Positions 1-7,674 of a stretch of DNA of 64,000 bases are shown one piece after another. The position numbers and the translations under genes are program-made. Positions within the stretch are counted from its first letter, which is position 1. The number at the start of each line of letters is the position of its first letter. The DNA comes from Flavobacteriia bacterium (GTDB lineage Bacteria > Bacteroidota > Bacteroidia > Flavobacteriales > Schleiferiaceae), in assembly GCA_013373425.1 (NCBI GenBank), contig JABXHW010000014.1, positions 114,525 to 178,524 of the forward strand, read 5' to 3'. The notes under the pieces are model-generated. The model was not told the origin of the DNA. It was given only the letters and a program-made list of their open reading frames with translations, and did not search any database.

Positions 1-1142
1 GTCTGTATTGGGGGACGCGCATTCAGCGTGAAGATATTGAGGATCGATATAAGGAATGGGAATACATTGATAGTGCAGGCTATTCGGTGAATCACGAACC
101 AACTTCTATTTTGATTTCAGGCGGCGACACCGTTTACGTATCCGATGAACAACTTGAGATTTGGCAGAACTACGATACGCGCGCAGCAGTGACAAGCTGG
201 CGAACCACGGGCTATCTGGAGTTAGTTACACCATGGGAGCACAATGAGAATCAGTTCCGATTGAACACGGGGGTTCGCGCTCAATATTGGTCATGGAGTG
301 GACAAACGACAATTAGTCCACGTGCTAGCTTGAGTTGGCGTCCAGCTGCTAGCAATAAGTGGCTTTTCAAGTTTGCCTCAGGATTCTATCACCAACATGC
401 GTTCTACAGAGAAATGCGTGACTTAGAAGGTGATGTCAATCAAGATATCCGCGCTCAGCTCGCGATCCATTATGTAGCTGGCGCCAAGTATAACTTTGAG
501 ATGTTTGATCGTCCGTTCATTCTCAACACGGAAGCTTATTATAAGGACATGGACAATCTCATTCCGTATGAGATGGACAACGTTCGTATTCGCTATTCGG
601 CTCAGAACAATGCTGTGGGTAGAGCCTATGGAGTTGAAACTAGAATTAATGGTGAATTCGTAAAAGGCGTAGAAAGCTGGGCGAGTTTGGCACTGTTCAG
701 AGTTCAAGAAGATATTGAAGGTGATAATTCAGGGTACATTCCACGTCCGACCGATCAGCTTTTCAACTTCGCTTTGTTCTTCCAAGATTACTTGCCGAAG
801 TATCCGACCTTCCGTGTAAATATCAATCTTGCCGTAACTGGTGGTTTCCCATTTGGTGCCCCGCAAACTCCTAGAGAAACACATGTTTTCAGGAGTCCAC
901 TGTATCGTCGTCTCGATGTTGGTTTCATCAAAGTACTTCGAGTGAAGGATAAAGAGTACTCCAATGCCTTTTACCGGAATATCGATGAATTCTGGATCAG
1001 CTTGGAAGTCTTCAATATCCTTGAAAACCGAAATACTGTTTCTTATCTGTGGGTCCGCGATATCAGTACAGCCAATCAATATGCTGTTCCGAACTACCTG
1101 ACTCAACGATTGGTTAACTTGAGAGTACACGTTAGCTTCTAA
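1..1142 (+). CDS. TonB-dependent outer membrane receptor, C-terminal part (5' end outside window)
   Basis: The frame is open from base 3 to the stop at 1142, about 379 residues, so the GTG at 87 is not a real start and the gene begins upstream. What is visible is outer-membrane beta-barrel sequence: alternating aromatic/polar strands, repeated motifs of the type YGVETRING, a late 'RLDVGF' strand, 'SLEVFNILENRNTVSYLWV' and a final strand ending in phenylalanine (LRVHVSF), the usual signal for barrel assembly. These are the last strands of a SusC/FecA-like TonB receptor. The plug and any carboxypeptidase-regulatory-like domain are outside the window, so the substrate cannot be guessed. The next gene starts 10 nt downstream on the same strand. 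Confidence 0.85.
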   Translation, partial: LYWGTRIQREDIEDRYKEWEYIDSAGYSVNHEPTSILISGGDTVYVSDEQLEIWQNYDTRAAVTSWRTTGYLELVTPWEHNENQFRLNTGVRAQYWSWSGQTTISPRASLSWRPAASNKWLFKFASGFYHQHAFYREMRDLEGDVNQDIRAQLAIHYVAGAKYNFEMFDRPFILNTEAYYKDMDNLIPYEMDNVRIRYSAQNNAVGRAYGVETRINGEFVKGVESWASLALFRVQEDIEGDNSGYIPRPTDQLFNFALFFQDYLPKYPTFRVNINLAVTGGFPFGAPQTPRETHVFRSPLYRRLDVGFIKVLRVKDKEYSNAFYRNIDEFWISLEVFNILENRNTVSYLWVRDISTANQYAVPNYLTQRLVNLRVHVSF

Positions 1143-1152
1143 CTCCATCGCC

Positions 1153-1386
1153 ATGCGTATTGCCGAGCAAATCCCCCACTCTACTTTCCGTCTTGTTATT
1201 TATGTAACCGATAAACACTTCCTGCTCGAAATCGAAGCAGGCCCAATGCGACAGAGTTACCGCTACAACAAGGAGCAGTACCCTTCAGTTAACGACGTAA
1301 AAGCCACCATGACCGAAGAATGGCTGGAAGAAGTAAGAGTGTTGTTTAATGAGATGTATGTGAAGTGGAAGAGCGCGACGAGCTAG
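1153..1386 (+). CDS. Small conserved-looking hypothetical protein
   Basis: A 77-residue protein starting 10 nt after the TonB receptor stop, probably on the same transcript. It has no signal peptide, membrane segment or cysteine. It reads as a compact alpha/beta protein: an N-terminal strand pair (residues about 10-40, with TFRLVIYVTDKHFLLEIEAG) followed by acidic and basic helices to the end. I do not recognise the family. Start chosen as the only ATG at the head of the frame, and codon use resembles the neighbours. A real gene seems more likely than chance because of the coupling to the receptor gene. Confidence 0.6.
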   Translation: MRIAEQIPHSTFRLVIYVTDKHFLLEIEAGPMRQSYRYNKEQYPSVNDVKATMTEEWLEEVRVLFNEMYVKWKSATS

Positions 1387-1480
1387 TCTCTGGGATGCAC
1401 GAAACACGAGCATCTAGCATATAACACACACGTGGAAGTGTCAATTGGGAATTTCATCTTATACTCGTCGGCTGAGCTAC

Positions 1481-1540
1481 CCTGCGCTCCTGCGTACTTG
1501 CGCACCTGCGTTCCTGCGTTCCTGCGTTCCTGCGCACCTA
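1481..1540. repeat. Tandem array of an 8-bp unit (CCTGCGTT-like), seven copies
   Basis: Seven consecutive 8-mers run from 1481 to 1536 (units CCTGCGCT, CCTGCGTA, CTTGCGCA, three exact CCTGCGTT, CCTGCGCA), followed by CCTA. The array lies between two convergent genes (stops at 1386 and 1630). It is more G+C rich than its surroundings. A 70-residue frame reads through it, but this is a low-complexity shadow. It belongs to the set of short-period arrays listed elsewhere in this window. Confidence 0.85.
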
Positions 1541-1629
1541 AACCAAAAAAGCCCACAGCGAACAGCTACCTTGAACAAACCAATGAAACTGTGAAGAAAA
1601 GAAGACGCTCGCTCGCTGCGGACATCATA

Positions 1630-2241
1630 CTAAACCGTTTGTGACTGTCTTTGTTCCAGTAAAGCTGAAATCTCTTCAATTACCTTCTGGCCACGGTCGC
1701 GAGCGTACGCTCCGTGGAGTTTCACGTACATCTTCGACTTAGGTTCGTCTTGCTTGCGCTTCCACTCATCCACGATGGCTTGCATGTCGGCAGGGCGAGG
1801 TCCCCAGGAACCGAGAACTTCAGTGAAGTCGACGTTTAGGCGAATCAATTTCGGAATGCCTCTCGTCCCATTTGTGAGAAATTCATCCATAATGTCGAGA
1901 TTCTCATCACGCATGATCATACGCATGTGGATATTTGGTGCAGCATCTTCGAGCGTTGCTAAGACAGGCAATACTTGAGCTGCATCGCCACACCAGCCTT
2001 CTGTAAGAACAAGCCAGTGCTCCGCTTCTTGGTCTGCAATTGCTCCTGAAACTTTCTCCGGCAGCTTCACAGTTTTCTCACCGCGATCCATTCGCTTGGC
2101 ATTCAAATCGGTAAACGCAATTAGGTCTTCCGACTGCTTAGGTCCGGTGGTTTTACCTTGAGCAATAAGAGCTGCAATGTGATTTCTGTAAGTGTGATAA
2201 TCAAGTCCGCTTTCGAAAGCTTCCTTCAATCTCTGTAACAT
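1630..2241 (-). CDS. Thioredoxin-fold family protein with single-cysteine WCGDA motif
   Basis: A 203-residue cytoplasmic protein with no signal peptide. Residues about 60-150 form a thioredoxin fold: the expected active-site loop reads WCGDA (83-87), so the second cysteine of CxxC is replaced, and the cis-proline loop is visible as GIPK with Pro130. I recognise this as the Bacteroidota/Firmicutes thioredoxin-like group carrying WCGDA (Thioredoxin_9-like). With one cysteine it cannot work as a classical dithiol oxidoreductase; a monothiol, peroxidase-like or binding role is possible. N-terminal 60 residues are helical. It is a single-gene unit converging on the 1481-1540 repeats. Function beyond the fold is unknown. 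Confidence 0.8.
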   Translation of the reverse strand: MLQRLKEAFESGLDYHTYRNHIAALIAQGKTTGPKQSEDLIAFTDLNAKRMDRGEKTVKLPEKVSGAIADQEAEHWLVLTEGWCGDAAQVLPVLATLEDAAPNIHMRMIMRDENLDIMDEFLTNGTRGIPKLIRLNVDFTEVLGSWGPRPADMQAIVDEWKRKQDEPKSKMYVKLHGAYARDRGQKVIEEISALLEQRQSQTV

Positions 2242-2375
2242 TAGAATTCTTTTGAGATTCGCTTCTCGTTAACTGCTCATGTAGACGAATTGTTCTTCGC
2301 TTTCTTACACGGCAAAGGTCGGCAAACCATTTCGGGAAACTGTTGGTTTTTCAAGGCTTTGCGGTCCAAACGTGC

Positions 2376-2383
2376 TATCTTTG
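2376..2383 (+). promoter_or_regulatory. -7 promoter box of rocD
   Basis: TATCTTTG matches the Bacteroidota -7 consensus TAnnTTTG and lies 20 nt before the chosen ATG of rocD at 2404. No TTG sits at the ideal 19-nt spacing upstream, so only the -7 element is called. It supports starting the gene at 2404 and not at the upstream in-frame ATG at 2290. Confidence 0.6.
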
Positions 2384-2403
2384 GGGTTCTAAATTCACGA
2401 AGC

Positions 2404-3669
2404 ATGGAAACTATGACACGTACAGAGGAACTTATTGCTCTTGAAAACCAATATGGTGCACATAACTATCACCCCCTACCGGTCGTTCTCGAAAAAGGAA
2501 ACGGCGTTCATGTGTGGGACGTGGAAGGCAAGAAGTATTATGACTTCTTGAGTGCATACAGCGCGGTGAACCAAGGCCATTGTCACCCTCACCTCGTGGA
2601 AACCATGCAACGTCAGACTGAGAAGCTTACCCTTACCAGTCGCGCATTCTACAATGCTGAGCTGGGTAAGTTCGACAAGTTCATGTCAGATTTCTTCAAC
2701 TTCGATAAGGTCCTACCGATGAACTCGGGAGCGGAAGCGGTTGAGACTGCCTTGAAGCTTTGTCGCAAGTGGGGTCATGAAGTAAAAGGTGTGAAAGAAA
2801 CCACTGGAAAGATCATCGTATGTGATCAGAACTTCCACGGCAGAACGACCACTATCATTTCTTTCTCCTCAGATCCAGACGCGAAGAATGGCTACGGGCC
2901 ATATACACCTGGCTTCGAAATGATTCCTTACAACGACCTCGATGCTTTGGAAAAGGCTTTGGATGGTGAAGACGTAATCGGATTCATGGTTGAACCTATT
3001 CAAGGTGAAGCTGGAGTTGTAGTTCCAGATGCGGATTATATCCCGAAAGCAGCTGCAATGTGTAAAGAGCACAACGTACTCTTCATTGCAGACGAAGTTC
3101 AAACTGGCATTGCGAGAACGGGAAGTTTACTTCGCGTTTGTGGAGATTGCTCTTGTGAAAACAAGTGTGAACAACAAGCAACTTACACACGTCCGGATAT
3201 CCTCATCCTCGGAAAAGCACTTTCAGGTGGAATGTACCCTGTATCCGCTGTGCTAGCCGATGATCCAATCATGCTTTGCATCCAGCCTGGTCAGCACGGT
3301 TCAACTTTCGGTGGTAATCCAATCGCCGCTCAAGTAGCCATGGCCGCATTGGAAGTAGTGTCGAATGAAAACTTGGCACAGAATGCACGCAAGCTCGGAG
3401 AGCGCTTCCGCGCAGGAATGCAGGCTATCATTGATAAAAGGGACTTGGTATCTCTCGTTCGTGGTAGAGGACTCCTCAACGCGATTGTAATCAACGATTC
3501 ACCCGACAGCAAAACGGCTTGGAACATCTGCGTTCGCCTTGCTGAAAACGGTCTTCTTGCAAAACCTACGCACGGAAACATCATCCGCTTCGCACCGCCT
3601 TTGGTAATGACAGAGGAGCAAATGGATGAGTGTATTGCGATAATTGAGAAGACACTGGCAGAATTTTAG
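2404..3669 (+). CDS. rocD: Ornithine--oxo-acid aminotransferase
   Basis: A PLP-dependent class III aminotransferase of 421 residues, converting ornithine and 2-oxoglutarate to glutamate-5-semialdehyde and glutamate, linking arginine and proline metabolism. Signatures: N-terminal YGAHNYHPLPVVL, FLSAYSAVNQGHCHP, MNSGAEAVETALK, FIADEVQTGIARTG, and the PLP-lysine in LILGKALSGGMYPVSAVLAD, then HGSTFGGNPIAA. Length and order fit ornithine aminotransferases. Start taken at ATG 2404, 20 nt after a -7 box; ATG 2413 is an alternative. Odd: just after the IARTG segment there is a cysteine-rich insert (CGDCSCENKC, about residues 242-251) where textbook enzymes have a short loop. The gene stands alone, followed by 7-bp repeats. 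Confidence 0.93.
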   Translation: METMTRTEELIALENQYGAHNYHPLPVVLEKGNGVHVWDVEGKKYYDFLSAYSAVNQGHCHPHLVETMQRQTEKLTLTSRAFYNAELGKFDKFMSDFFNFDKVLPMNSGAEAVETALKLCRKWGHEVKGVKETTGKIIVCDQNFHGRTTTIISFSSDPDAKNGYGPYTPGFEMIPYNDLDALEKALDGEDVIGFMVEPIQGEAGVVVPDADYIPKAAAMCKEHNVLFIADEVQTGIARTGSLLRVCGDCSCENKCEQQATYTRPDILILGKALSGGMYPVSAVLADDPIMLCIQPGQHGSTFGGNPIAAQVAMAALEVVSNENLAQNARKLGERFRAGMQAIIDKRDLVSLVRGRGLLNAIVINDSPDSKTAWNICVRLAENGLLAKPTHGNIIRFAPPLVMTEEQMDECIAIIEKTLAEF

Positions 3670-3671
3670 AA

Positions 3672-3706
3672 TGGTACTGGGTACTGAGTACTGGGTACTG
3701 GGTACA
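3672..3706. repeat. Tandem array of a 7-bp unit (GGGTACT), five copies
   Basis: Five 7-mers in a row (TGGTACT, GGGTACT, GAGTACT, GGGTACT, GGGTACA) begin 3 nt after the rocD stop. The unit resembles the TGGATAC unit of the array at 26381-26464 in different phase (both contain TACTGG). Non-coding. Confidence 0.8.
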
Positions 3707-3798
3707 ATCTTAGTGGAGGTGCGGAGGTGTGAGTCACCGAAACTCATCGGTACACCTCGCTGGTTGAGGATGAAATCCGCAAAGGAACACTCCGTCAT

Positions 3799-3832
3799 AG
3801 TGCTACATGCTAAGTGCTAGTTGCCAGTCGCG
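3799..3832. repeat. Degenerate 7-bp tandem repeat (AAGTGCT / AGTTGCC)
   Basis: From 3799 the sequence runs AGTGCT, ACATGCT, AAGTGCT, AGTTGCC, AGTCGCG: a decayed 7-bp periodicity. The junction TGCTAGTTGCC is shared with the cleaner array at 18410-18437, so the two loci are related. It lies about 65 nt upstream of the TIGR03643-like gene; no promoter or terminator is obvious in 3707-3880. Confidence 0.55.
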
Positions 3833-3918
3833 AAGCACGTTAGTGCTGAAGCGGCTAAACCTTTCCCACTCCCTCCTGTTACCATACCATGGGATAGAAC
3901 ATCGACCGTATCATCGAG

Positions 3919-4125
3919 ATGGCTTGGGAGGACCGAACTCCTTTTGAGGCTATTGAGCTACAGTTTGGATTGAAGGAGAACGAAGTTAGAGCGCTGATGC
4001 GCAAGCACATGCAACCTTCATCCTTTAAAATGTGGAGAAAGCGCGTGAAGGGAAGAAAGACAAAACACGCCAAACTTCGACCTTTTTCAAAAGGTCGATT
4101 CAAGTCGGCTAACCAAAAACCTTAG
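3919..4125 (+). CDS. TIGR03643/DUF2805-like small basic protein, N-terminus interrupted by a stop codon
   Basis: A 68-residue protein starting MAWEDRTPFEAIE, with GLKENEVRALM, then PSSFKMWRKRVKGRKTKH and a very basic tail. This is the conserved core of the TIGR03643 (DUF2805) family, of unknown function. Family members as I know them continue upstream of this Met with a D-R-I-I-E-like stretch; the bases before 3919 do encode N-I-D-R-I-I-E in frame, but preceded by ATG GGA TAG (3889-3897). No standard start lies between that TAG and Met 3919. Either the gene uses Met 3919, or a non-standard start, or codon 3 has mutated to stop. The protein looks like a small helical, probably nucleic-acid-binding protein. 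Confidence 0.75.
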   Translation: MAWEDRTPFEAIELQFGLKENEVRALMRKHMQPSSFKMWRKRVKGRKTKHAKLRPFSKGRFKSANQKP

Positions 4126-4186
4126 GTGACTTGGCCCGATTTATGACCTGAAGTGCATATATTAGTAAGAACGCACTTGCCTAACC

Positions 4187-4537
4187 ATGTATCTAAGCAT
4201 CACGAAAATTCACCTGAAGAATCCAGGTCAAATCTTTCTCTTTTTTCGTCACGTTCGAGGAATCTCCAAACAACTTCAACAGTCGAAGTGTAAACGTCAT
4301 CGTTTGAAAGGCGGATTTATGAAGCACTACACCATGACCCTCTGGTATTCCAAAGAAGACTTACACGAATTTGTTCGTTCCGGAGCCCATGGAAATTCAA
4401 TGAAGGACATCAACAAAGTAGCTCGCAGCTTTACCACACTCACAATCGACGCGTACAACTTGATCCCTTGGAGAGAAGCCATGGCCATGCTCGAGAAGGA
4501 AGAAAAGCGCAGATCTGCTGCCAATAAGGGGAAGTAG
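4187..4537 (+). CDS. DUF3291-like (ABM/CrtA-fold) small protein
   Basis: A 116-residue cytoplasmic protein. The order LSITKIHLKNP (strand 1), helix, KHYTMTLWYSKEDLHEFVRSGAH (strand plus helix) and a conserved SMKDINKVARSFTTLTID region fits the small dimeric alpha/beta barrel proteins of the DUF3291 group, related to antibiotic-biosynthesis monooxygenases and spheroidene monooxygenase. Histidines in KHYTM and SGAH could bind haem or substrate, but no activity can be assigned. The start is the first ATG of the frame, at the beginning of the first predicted strand. It is a monocistronic unit between the TIGR03643-like gene and the subtilase. Confidence 0.65.
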   Translation: MYLSITKIHLKNPGQIFLFFRHVRGISKQLQQSKCKRHRLKGGFMKHYTMTLWYSKEDLHEFVRSGAHGNSMKDINKVARSFTTLTIDAYNLIPWREAMAMLEKEEKRRSAANKGK

Positions 4538-4632
4538 ATTCAGATTCCTATTCATCCTCGCAAACTTTATTCGCTCTCAATACGTATAAATTACAAACGA
4601 CTTTCGCCGAGGGAGTTACCACTGTGAATTTG

Positions 4633-4640
4633 TACCTTAG
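4633..4640 (+). promoter_or_regulatory. -7 promoter box just before the subtilase start
   Basis: TACCTTAG (one mismatch to TAnnTTTG) ends 4 nt before ATG 4645. With transcription starting a few bases after the box, the mRNA would start at or next to the ATG. This excludes the GTG at 4624 as the translation start. Confidence 0.45.
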
Positions 4641-4644
4641 GAAT

Positions 4645-6201
4645 ATGAAAAAAACACTACTCTGCACGCTCATTTTCGCTTCCATTCTCTCTTATGGCCA
4701 ACGCAGTGAAGTACTCATTGCAACCGACGCCTATCACACAGGTCTACCACCTCAGCTGTACTCAGAAATCATAAGTTTTAATGGCGAAGTCCTTTCGAGC
4801 TTTACCACCTCTGGCCCTACCAATCCGCAAACCATTTGGAAAGTAGAAATCGATGATGCGGATTTATCAGCAACTCTCGACCACTTGAACTCACTTTCCT
4901 CTGTCCATTTCGCGGAGGTCAACCATCGCATACAATCCTTTGCTCAGCGCTATGTTCCAAACGATCTCAATTTCGACGATCAATGGTATCTCGATAATGA
5001 CGGCACCTCTACAGGAGAACCCGATGCCGATGTCGATTTACCCGAAGCGTGGATGATTGAAAGAGGAAGTGAAGATGTAACATTGGCCATCATAGACGGA
5101 GGTGTCCGTTTCTCACACCCTGAATTTGCCGGAAGAGCCTACCAGAATCCAGGAGAAATTCCAAACAATGGTCTCGACGATGACAACAATGGATACATTG
5201 ATGATGTCAACGGCTGGGACTTTGTGTCTCAAGACAGCAACCCGGACGACGGGAATGGACATGGTACGGCAGTAGCGGGAATCGCGGCTGCAAATGGAGA
5301 TGACTTCCTCGGCTTCGCTGGAGTAGACTGGAATTGCAAGATTATGTCCGTTCGCGTATTGAACAACGCCGGTGGAGGCGATTATTTCAATTTAGCGGAA
5401 GCGCTCTACTATGTGGGCGATATGGGTGTAAATGTTGTAAATATGTCGCTAGGCGGCTTGGGCTCCTCTCAAGCAGTACAACAAGCCATTGAGTACGCCG
5501 CTTCTCGAGGTGTTTTACTCGTAGCAGCCAGCGGTAATCGTGGCGATAGTCAGCCACAAGTGCCGGCAGTCTATCCAGAGGTAATCGCCGTAGGGTCTAT
5601 CAATGCATTTAACGACAGAAGTAATCCTTTCACAGGCGCTAGCAATGGAGGAAGTAGCTATGGTAATCACCTCGATGTAATGGCCCCAGGAGATCAAATC
5701 CCCATTCTCGACTATGAGAACTTTGGAAACTACTCTGACGTAGCGAATGGAACTTCACTGGCGGCACCAATCGTGAGCGGCATTGCCTGTTTGGTAAAAG
5801 CACAACATCCTGAATACTCTGCTGCTCAAATCAAGTCGGTAATAGAACTCACTTGTGAAGACCAGCTGGGAAGACCTAACGAAGACACACCGGGCAAAGA
5901 CGATTTCTACGGATACGGAAGAGTGAATGCGCATGCTGCCCTCACAGCAGATGTGTATGTCACCCAATCGGTGGGCAACGCATTGTACATCTGGTCCGAC
6001 CCAGACAATAGCCAGATTGTCGTTCGTATCAACGAAAACGCGACCTACATGCAAGTTTCTGATATCTCTGGTCGCACGCTCTATCAAGGTGAATATTTGA
6101 CACCTAGAACCCTGACTATTCCACTGCCATCGACAGGCGTATACTTCGTGACATGCCTGTTCAATTCAGGAGTTCAGACCGAGAAAGTCCTTCAATATTA
6201 A
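4645..6201 (+). CDS. Secreted S8 subtilisin-like peptidase with T9SS sorting domain
   Basis: A 518-residue exported serine protease. Signal peptide at residues 1-18 (MKKTLLCTLIFASILSYG). Residues about 20-105 look like an inhibitor-type propeptide. The S8 domain runs about 110-430 with a complete triad: Asp151 in AIIDGG, His206 in GNGHGTAVAGI and Ser371 in NGTSLAAPIVSG; the oxyanion Asn is in AASGNRGD. The last ~75 residues form a small beta domain ending in GVYFVTCLF and a basic-hydrophobic tail, a type-A T9SS sorting signal. It is therefore predicted to be exported by Sec and then to the surface or medium by T9SS. Start placed at ATG 4645 because the signal peptide begins there. Confidence 0.92.
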   Translation: MKKTLLCTLIFASILSYGQRSEVLIATDAYHTGLPPQLYSEIISFNGEVLSSFTTSGPTNPQTIWKVEIDDADLSATLDHLNSLSSVHFAEVNHRIQSFAQRYVPNDLNFDDQWYLDNDGTSTGEPDADVDLPEAWMIERGSEDVTLAIIDGGVRFSHPEFAGRAYQNPGEIPNNGLDDDNNGYIDDVNGWDFVSQDSNPDDGNGHGTAVAGIAAANGDDFLGFAGVDWNCKIMSVRVLNNAGGGDYFNLAEALYYVGDMGVNVVNMSLGGLGSSQAVQQAIEYAASRGVLLVAASGNRGDSQPQVPAVYPEVIAVGSINAFNDRSNPFTGASNGGSSYGNHLDVMAPGDQIPILDYENFGNYSDVANGTSLAAPIVSGIACLVKAQHPEYSAAQIKSVIELTCEDQLGRPNEDTPGKDDFYGYGRVNAHAALTADVYVTQSVGNALYIWSDPDNSQIVVRINENATYMQVSDISGRTLYQGEYLTPRTLTIPLPSTGVYFVTCLFNSGVQTEKVLQY

Positions 6202-6227
6202 TTGCATGCTCTCTCTAAATCATAGTG

Positions 6228-6235
6228 TACCTTTG
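6228..6235 (+). promoter_or_regulatory. -7 promoter box of rlmD
   Basis: TACCTTTG, a perfect TAnnTTTG, ends 5 nt before the rlmD ATG at 6241. No TTG lies at the ideal spacing. Predicts a leaderless or nearly leaderless transcript. Confidence 0.65.
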
Positions 6236-6240
6236 CCGCC

Positions 6241-7674
6241 ATGGGAAGAAGAGGTAAAAAACCTATTGTATTAGAGAATGTCCTGGTTCGCGATGCGGGC
6301 GCTAAAGGCAAAGGAGTTGGAAAGACAGAAGACGGTCGAGTTGTATTTATCCAAGGCGTAGTTCCTGGAGATGAAGTCGATGTGAGAGTCTTCAAGAAGA
6401 AGCGCTCTTACATGGAGGGCAAAGCCACTCAATTCCACAAGTATTCAGAGGATAGAATCGAACCAGAATGTGAGCATTTCGGACTCTGTGGAGGATGTAA
6501 GTGGCAGAACTGGGATTACTCCAAACAATTAGAATACAAGCAAAAAGAGGTAGCTAATAACCTTGCACGCTTAGGCCATGTGGAGGTAGAAGAATATCTC
6601 GACATACTCGGATGCGATACTCCGTATTTCTATCGAAATAAAATGGAGTTCTCCTTCTCTAATAAGCGCTGGATGACGCAAGAAGAAGTAGAATCCGGAG
6701 TAGAAATCAATAAACCAAATGCACTGGGTTTCCACATTCCAGGGATGTGGGATAAGGTGTTGGACATTACTCATTGTCATCTTCAACCCGACCCGAGCAA
6801 TGCGATCCGCAATTTCGTTCGTGAATATGCCTTGTCGAACAACCTTCCGTTCTTCGATTTGAGAAATCAGGAAGGGCTACTCAGAACACTAATGATTCGC
6901 ACTGCATTGAGCGGTGAGGTAATGGTGCTCATTCAGTTCTATCGCGATGACCGCGAAGACATTGAAGGATTGCTCACTGCCCTTCAAGAAAAATTCCCAG
7001 AGATTACTTCCCTTCAGTTTACGATTAACTCGAAGGGTAACGATAGCATTTACGACTGTGACATCGAGCTTCACTCTGGCCGTGATCACATCTTTGAAGA
7101 GATGCCTGCCTACTACAAGCCCGACACGAAGTTGAAGTTTAAGGTAGGGCCGAAATCGTTCTATCAAACCAATCCAAAGCAGGCGCATGCGCTCTATGTT
7201 CAGGCATTAGAGTTTGCAGATTTGAACGGCGACGAGCTCGTTTATGACCTCTACACAGGTACTGGAACTATCGCTTGCTTCTTGGCTCAAAAAGCAGGTC
7301 GTGTGGTAGGAATTGAGAGTGTCCCAGAAGCTATTGAAGATGCACACTTCAATGCAGAGCTCAATGGCTTGGACAACACCGAGTTCATTGTAGGCGACAT
7401 GAAGGACGCGCTTACTGCAGAATTCGTTGCCGAGCACGGCATGCCGGATGTGGTCGTTACCGATCCACCGAGAGATGGTATGCACGCAAAAGTGGTAGAG
7501 CAATTGTTGAATATGGCTCCAAAGCGCATCGTGTATGTGAGTTGCAATAGTGCCACTCAAGCCCGAGATTTGGGATTGTTGCAAGAGAAGTACACCGTGA
7601 AAAAATCACGTGCAGTGGACATGTTCCCGCAGACGCATCACATCGAAAATGTAACTGTACTCGAATTGAAATGA
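6241..7674 (+). CDS. rlmD: 23S rRNA (uracil-C5)-methyltransferase, RlmD/RumA family
   Basis: A 477-residue SAM-dependent RNA methyltransferase that makes m5U in 23S rRNA (U1939 in E. coli numbering for RlmD). An N-terminal TRAM domain covers residues 8-65. A [4Fe-4S] cluster motif follows (Cys77, Cys83, Cys86 in CEHFGLCGGC; a later ligand probably the Cys in DITHCHLQ). The SAM site is DLYTGTGTIACFLA, the catalytic loop is VTDPPRDGMH and the nucleophile Cys is in YVSCNSATQARDL. Start at ATG 6241, 5 nt after a perfect -7 box. The stop overlaps the next gene by 4 nt (ATGA), implying translational coupling. Exact target uridine cannot be told from sequence; RlmCD-type dual specificity is possible. 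Confidence 0.9.
   Translation: MGRRGKKPIVLENVLVRDAGAKGKGVGKTEDGRVVFIQGVVPGDEVDVRVFKKKRSYMEGKATQFHKYSEDRIEPECEHFGLCGGCKWQNWDYSKQLEYKQKEVANNLARLGHVEVEEYLDILGCDTPYFYRNKMEFSFSNKRWMTQEEVESGVEINKPNALGFHIPGMWDKVLDITHCHLQPDPSNAIRNFVREYALSNNLPFFDLRNQEGLLRTLMIRTALSGEVMVLIQFYRDDREDIEGLLTALQEKFPEITSLQFTINSKGNDSIYDCDIELHSGRDHIFEEMPAYYKPDTKLKFKVGPKSFYQTNPKQAHALYVQALEFADLNGDELVYDLYTGTGTIACFLAQKAGRVVGIESVPEAIEDAHFNAELNGLDNTEFIVGDMKDALTAEFVAEHGMPDVVVTDPPRDGMHAKVVEQLLNMAPKRIVYVSCNSATQARDLGLLQEKYTVKKSRAVDMFPQTHHIENVTVLELK

Noticed and set aside
1432..1644. 70-residue frame with a Leu-Arg-Ser-Cys-Ala-Pro-like middle
   Set aside because: It is translation of the 8-bp tandem repeat and ends inside the convergent gene.
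3499..3798. Minus-strand 99-residue frame spanning the rocD end and the 7-bp repeats
   Set aside because: Mostly antisense to rocD, low-complexity in the repeat part, no promoter.
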